DNA of 64,000 nt from Haematococcus lacustris (lineage: Eukaryota > Chlorophyta > Chlorophyceae > Chlamydomonadales > Haematococcaceae), in the NCBI GenBank assembly GCA_030144725.1, contig JASKMD010000031.1, positions 9,025,823 to 9,089,822 of the forward strand, written 5' to 3'. Below are positions 59,288-64,000 of the stretch, in pieces. The notes under the pieces are model-generated. The model ran no database searches. It was not told the DNA's origin and was given only the letters and a program-made list of their open reading frames with translations. The translations under genes and the position numbers were made by a program. The stretch's first letter is position 1; every line of letters starts with the position of its first letter.

Positions 59288-60075
59288 CTTCCTTCCCCCC
59301 ATGCATCCTTAACCCCCATGCCCCCTTCACCCCCATGCAGGAACAACTCAATGTAGCCCAAGCTCGTTTGCTATCCCGACAGTGTTGTGCAAATGCGCTG
59401 ACAACACAACGTGCCTATGTTGCCAATCCCAGCCCAGCCCTGCCCAGCCTTACTCAGCCTCTAGGATTCGGTATCGACCCTGAGACCAGCCCTTGCAAGA
59501 GCCAGAGCCCTTGCCCATACCATGCATTCGGTGATTGGCAGGAACACAAGTGGCAGCTTGATGTAATGATGTAGGCTAAGAGTCATGATGTAATGATGTG
59601 AGGTTAGATGTAATGATGGATGGTTGAGGGCCAACCGCAAACAACTTTTGGGGCAATCTCTGCCGCACTCGATATTACACGGGAGGGTGCGGTGCAGGAG
59701 GTTGTTGTGATTGCGGGGCATCATCAACATCCACAGCTTTGCGGGAGCTTGCAAGCCGAGCTACCCAGTACAACCGACAGAACGGACCCGCTTGCGATAG
59801 AGACGGGCCCCGGCCTTAGACCTTACACGTATGTATGTAGCTCCCTATGGCGACCTTATTGCGTGGACACAACTTTCGGCACAAATATCCATATCGAGCT
59901 TGCGGGCCTACGCTTCGACGCCTCTCACTATTTCACTCGCGCCGATTAAGGCCGGAAGTCACCTACATCATTTCTCCCGGGAGTCATACCGCAGATAGCC
60001 CCAGGAAAGGCCGACTCAACGCCGTTGTTGTCATTGGAAAACTCAAAGTTCGTGCGATGTTATAACCATTTGAAA
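59288..60075 (+). other. Spacer with a possible exon
   Basis: After an acceptor-like CCCCCATGCAG at 59338 a plus frame reads EQLNVAQARLLSRQCCANAL and LGFGIDPETSPCKSQSPC to a stop at 59574. It may be a terminal exon of an unidentified gene. The rest (59575-60075) has no supported feature. Confidence 0.25.
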
Positions 60076-60084
60076 TCCGAAAAA

Positions 60085-60605
60085 ACCCTGCGCAGGGTCC
60101 TGCTGACCCTGCGCAGGGTCCTAGCGCATCGGCCATTTGCAGGGTCCTGACGACCATTTGCAGGGTCCTGGTGACCCTGCGCAGGGTCCTAGCGACCCTG
60201 CGCAGGGTCCTACTGACCTCATTTGCAGGGTCCTGCCGATCCTACGCAGGGTCCTGCCGACCCTGTGCAGGGTCCTGCCGATCCTCCGCAGGGTCCTGGC
60301 GACCCTGCGCAGGGTCCTGGCGACCCTGCGCAGGGTCCTGCCGATCCTACGCAGGGTCCTGGCGACCCTGCGCAGGGTCCTGGCGACCCTGCGCAGGGTC
60401 CTGGCGATCCTACGCAGGGTCCTGGCGACCCTGCGCAGGGTCCTGGCGACCCTGCGCAGGGTCCTGCCGATCCTACGCAGGGTCCTGACGACCCTGTGCA
60501 GGGTCCTGCCGATCCTCCGCAGGGTTCTGGCGACCCTTCGCAGGGTCCTGGCGACCCTGCGCAGGGTCCTGCCGATCCTACGCAGGGTCCTGTGGAGGGT
60601 CGCCA
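60085..60605. repeat. 21-bp satellite with palindromic core, array A
   Basis: Unit CCTGCGCAGGGTCCTGGCGAC (21 bp) repeated about 24 times. The core GACCCTGCGCAGGGTC is a 16-bp palindrome. The 21-bp period keeps all frames open (plus: GDPAQGP). Confidence 0.95.
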
Positions 60606-61060
60606 CGGAGGGTCATTTTACACGGTCATCATGACTCTTGTACATGCCATTCCAATTCTCTCCTGCCATGTCATGTGTTATGATCCCTCATGCACTCTCC
60701 CTCTTGTTGCTCACGTGCATGTCATCTAAGCCATCATGACATTCACCTTGCACGCGCAAATCTGCCATGTCATGTCTTACGGTACAACCTTACAACGTAT
60801 GCAACACCACTACAAACGGCATGCATTGCTGATGCTAAGCACATGCATTGATGCAAGATGGTAACACCACACAACACCACAACACAATACCACTGCAACA
60901 ACAACAACAACAACACAACGACTCATGCCTTACTCACAACCTATGCCATGTGCACAACCACAAGGATTGGATGCACTTGCTATGGGCTAACACCTCATCA
61001 CGGGACTGCTAAGCACTTTGCCTTGCTGCCTATGCCCCATGGCACCAAATCAGGCTGATC
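60606..61060. other. Spacer; short CAACAA repeat
   Basis: A CAACAACAACAAC run at 60896-60920 and repeated CATGTCATG motifs; nothing else is seen. Confidence 0.4.
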
Positions 61061-62755
61061 TAGGCTGGGCTAGGCTAGGCTAGGCTGGGCTAGGCTTGGC
61101 TCCAGGCTGCCCGCTCCAGGCTGCCCGCTCTAGGCTGCCCGCTCCATGCTGCCCGCTCCATGCTGCCCACTCCGGGCTGCCCGCTCCAGGCTGCCCACTC
61201 CATGCTGCTACGCCAAGGGCTGCTGGGTGCCATGGGGTGGGGAAGAGGAGAGGAGAGGGGAGGGGAGGAGGGGAGGTAGGTGGCAGACTCGGATGTGGTG
61301 GTGGTGGGATTGGGCAGGGAAGGGAGAAGGGGCCAAGGGGCAGCAGTGTGACCATCAGACCTGCGGCAGCAAGAGGCATCCTTGCAGTTAGGCTTGGCAT
61401 TGGTGACAACTCATGTGCAGGGACTGGCCACTTACAGCTATGCTCAATGCCCCCCTCCATGTCACGCCGCTACCACCTTGCTTGCAATCACCAAGCCTTG
61501 CTACACTTGTCATACTCAAGCTGTCAACAACTGCAAGCAAACATAAGCCAGCAAGCATATGAATAAGGACATGCATGACCAGAACTGGGCTGGGTAGGCT
61601 GACACCACCAGAGCATGTGCACCCACCGGAAGTCCTGGCTACCGCTCCAAGCTCGTTGTGTGTTGCGAAGAGGTGTACAAGCGCTCAAACCTTGTCGTAT
61701 CCTTGCTGGTGGCTTCTCTGATGCAACCCAGCATAGGCTCCCAAATGCAAGGCAATACGAACCACAACATGCATGCTTACTCACCTGCCAAGGTGAGGGT
61801 GAGGGTGAGGGTGAGGGTGAGGTCAAGGGCGAGTGGGAAGGGAAGGGGAATGGTAGGTCAGGAAGGTAAGGGGACCTGTAGCCACCTGTAGCCACCTGTA
61901 GAGACATGTAGAGGGGGGGAGGGCGTGAGGGAGGGCGTGAGAAAGGGCGTGTGGGAGGGAGGGAAGGAGGGAGGGAAGGAGGAGGTTGCTCCAGGCTGCA
62001 AGGTAGGATAGGGAGTGGGGCAAGGTGCGACGACGGCCTGGGAGGTGGTGGTGGCAAAGGGGAAGGGTCAAACCATTAATCCTGCAGCAGCACAAAAGGC
62101 ATGCCAGATGTTAAGCGGTGCCACATACTTGCAGAGGGATAGCCACTCACCTTGACAACTTCGCATGGATGTTTGCATGGCTGACGGCGAGGCTCGCTTG
62201 TTGTGTGTCGATGCGTGGCTAGGCTTGCTACGTTGGCTTTTTGCGTTGATGCGTGGCTGTAACATATCGAGATTGCGAGGTTGTGTGGACGGCTGCTGGT
62301 GAAGTAGCTGGACTGCGTGGCTGAGCTAGCGACGTAGATGGTTGTACGCCTAGCATCCGGGTTGGCTGCCTCATGGTAGGGGAAGTGGCTGGGGCTGCAC
62401 TGCTGGCTAGGCTAAGTTGCGGCTAAGTTGCGTGTCTGAGCTAGCTAGCTAGGTGCGATGTGACTGGAAGCGAGCATAGTTTCGGGCCTGGCTGCGAGCT
62501 GAGTTACGAGGCTCTGAATGCGTGGAGCTGACTCGTTGCAATTGGAAGTCGCTACTAGCTAGAGACGCACCTTAGGCGTTGTTCATCGACTTGGCAGTAC
62601 GAGATGTCGCAATGTAGAGCACGTACATCGCGTTTGTGCTAGGCGTGTTGTAGAGCAGGGACGTTGCAAGTTGGCTGGGTGACAAGAAGGCTGCGAGGTT
62701 GCATGCCATGTTGCGAGGATTTTTTTGAAATTTTCATTATGGCTTTCATCCAGAT
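61061..62755. other. Gene-free region with simple repeats
   Basis: GCTGGGCTAGGCTAG and CGCTCCAGGCTGCC repeats (61061-61205), purine-rich GAGGGGAGGGG (61245-61280), (GTGAGG)n (61793-61825), GAGGGAGGGCGTGAG repeats (61915-61985), and GCGTGGCTGAGCTAGC-like degenerate repeats (62210-62560). No ORF is convincing. Confidence 0.45.
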
Positions 62756-62763
62756 GCCACCGA

Positions 62764-63011
62764 TAGAGCGCGACTGGTTAAACTAACTTCCTGATGTTTT
62801 GGGTTTAACCACATCTTTAACCAATCTTTAACATACCCGTTTTGCTACCCTGGGACTGCTTCTCACTGGCTACTTCTGCCGGCATAGTGTCGCAGGGTGC
62901 ATTGCCGTGTCGCGACCAGAACGACAGCAAAAAGGGACTCGTATCGCGACCAAACGGTCAACTTTAACAATCGGTTTAACACTAACCTTTAACCAGTCCG
63001 GTCGCGCTCTA
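62764..63011. mobile_element. hAT-type MITE (248 bp)
   Basis: Ends TAGAGCGCGAC (62764) and GTCGCGCTCTA (63011) with an 8-bp duplication GCCACCGA (62756-62763, 63012-63019). The uninterrupted target GATGCCACCGACCTGTGCCAG is present at 63386-63406. No ORF. A truncated relative lies at 35264-35428, and 29272 shows a similar start (TAGAGCACGACCTGTTAAA). Confidence 0.88.
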
Positions 63012-63024
63012 GCCACCGACCTCT

Positions 63025-63300
63025 GCCAGTCAGCAGGACCCTGCAGAGGGTCTGTAGGACCCTACAAAGGGTCACTAGGACCCTGCAAAAGGCCTGTGCA
63101 CCAGGACCCTGCGCAGGGTCACTAGGACCCTGCACAGGGTCACCAGGACCCTGCAAATGGGCAACAGGACCCTGCAAAAGGCCTGTGCACTAGGACCCTG
63201 CGCAGGGTCACCAGGACCCTGCGCAGGGTCACTGTAACCCTGTGCAGGGCCACTAGGACCCGGCACAGGGTCACCAGGACCCTGCACAGGGTCTGAAGCA
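63025..63300. repeat. Palindromic satellite, array B
   Basis: Units with core AGGACCCTGCGCAGGGTC or ACCCTGCACAGGGTCACC at a 21-bp period, reversed in phase compared with array A. Confidence 0.93.
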
Positions 63301-63404
63301 CTTAGTCATGTTCATCAGCACTAAGAATCCTAAAGAACATGATGATAGGTTTTTTTGTTTTTTTTTTAATTATGGCTTTCATCCAGATGCCACCGACCTG
63401 TGCC

Positions 63405-63542
63405 AGTCAGCAAGACCCTTCACAGGGTCAGTAGGACCCTACAAAGGGTCAGTAGGACCCTGCAGAAGGCCAGAGCGCCAGGACCCTGCACAGGGTCACC
63501 AGGACCCTGCACAGGGTCGGCAGGACCCTGCGCAGGGTCCTA
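63405..63542. repeat. Palindromic satellite, array C
   Basis: Six units like those of array B, after a diverged copy of the leader sequence (TTATGGCTTTCATCCAGATG at 63370) that also precedes array B at 62737. So leader plus array is itself a larger repeat. Confidence 0.9.
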
Positions 63543-63931
63543 GCGCCTTTTAAATATTAAATACATGTAATGTTAAAAATAAGCTACAAAATAGTTGTTC
63601 TAATATTTTCAGGACCCGCAGGTTTTCAGGACCCTGCGCAGGGTTTTCAGGACCCTGCGCAGGGTTTTCAGGACCCTGCGCAGGGTCTGTAGGACCCTGC
63701 GCAGGGTCCTAGCGTCACCATGGTCGTAGGACCCTGCGCAGGGTCCTGGCACACAGGGTCAGCAGGACCCTGCGCAGGGTCACCAGGACCCTGCACAGGG
63801 TCTGTAGGACCCTGCGCAGGGTCCTAGCGTCACCATGGTCGTAGGACCCTGCGCAGGGTCCTAGCGCCTTTTAAATATTAAATACATGTAATATTAAAAA
63901 TAAACTACAAAATAGTTGTTCTAATATTTAA
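63543..63931. repeat. AT-rich linker repeated within the satellite (321-bp period)
   Basis: CCTTTTAAATATTAAATACA to ATAGTTGTTCTAATATTT occurs at 63545-63608 and 63866-63931, separated by satellite units, showing a higher-order repeat of satellite plus AT-rich linker. Confidence 0.85.
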
Positions 63932-64000
63932 CTTTAATTCTAACCATGGTCGTAGGACCCTGCGCAGGGTCCTGGCACACAGGGTCAGCAGGACCCTGCG
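63609..64000. repeat. Palindromic satellite, array D (runs off the window)
   Basis: Units with the perfect 20-bp palindrome AGGACCCTGCGCAGGGTCCT alternating with GTTTTC, TCTGT, TAGCGTCACCATGGTCGT and GGCACACAGGGTCAGC spacers; interrupted by the AT-rich linker. The array continues beyond 64000. Confidence 0.93.

Noticed and set aside
60121..60729. Open frames GDPAQGP and TLRRVA across the 21-bp satellite
   Set aside because: The period is a multiple of three, so open frames are expected. Nothing gene-like flanks them.

Overview
The window reads as nuclear DNA of a green alga, most likely a chlorophycean of the Chlamydomonas/Volvox lineage. This is inferred from GC-rich intron-containing genes with GT-AG splicing, long Gln/Ala/Gly runs, chromodomain Ty3/Gypsy elements, a KDZ transposon, a LINE fragment whose RNase H, CCHC knuckle and PD-ExK order recalls the Dualen/RandI elements of Chlamydomonas, and huge tandem repeats. 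It is repeat-rich and gene-poor. No rRNA, complete tRNA or CRISPR is seen.

Layout. 0.3-2.3 kb: last four exons of a BRWD/PHIP-like gene (+) with a Gln-rich tail. 2.6-3.6 kb: LINE fragment (-). 4.0-5.8 kb: spliced gene (+) with a roughly 300-bp GGGGCT tract inside an exon. 6.06-10.14 kb: PIF/Harbinger-type transposon (28-bp TIRs, TTA target duplication) holding decayed transposase and Myb-like remnants and a spliced coiled-coil gene. 10.49-16.66 kb: a well-preserved KDZ transposon with 239-bp TIRs and a 7-bp target duplication, carrying a spliced KDZ transposase (-) and a Cys-rich companion gene (+). 17.3-18.1 kb: G-rich minisatellite split by a foldback MITE.

18.77-29.25 kb: a deleted Gypsy element (Gypsy-1) with 360-bp LTRs, interrupted by a composite of a large Gypsy (Gypsy-2, gag and pol nearly whole) joined to a 290-bp TRIM. 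The composite as a unit is flanked by CTCGC. 29.46-34.02 kb: Gypsy-3, an uninterrupted 1352-codon pol but most of gag lost. 34.2-35.4 kb: small TIR and foldback elements. 36.6-49.0 kb: two copies of a defective Gypsy (Gypsy-4, Gypsy-5) sharing the same lesions and flanking sequence. Between them lie an inverted 327-bp segment, a Dualen-like LINE fragment and a chimeric head-to-head TRIM.

49.1-64.0 kb: satellite country. An 18-bp unit with a palindromic core (CTACAGTACTGTAG) forms arrays at 49.1-50.4, 52.6-53.0, 55.5-57.3 and 59.2 kb, the last two separated by a hAT transposon that inserted into the array. A second palindromic satellite (core AGGACCCTGCGCAGGGTCCT) fills 60.1-60.6 and 63.0-64.0 kb and contains a hAT MITE with an unoccupied copy of its target 370 bp away. 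CTG, CAGCC, CCCCCG and TAG microsatellites and a few uncertain exons lie between.

How it works together: most sequence is explained by mobile elements inserted into each other, and target duplications let the order of events be read. Host genes proper are probably limited to the BRWD-like gene and a few unidentified spliced genes. Exons were inferred by eye from phase-consistent GT-AG junctions and are not supported by transcripts.
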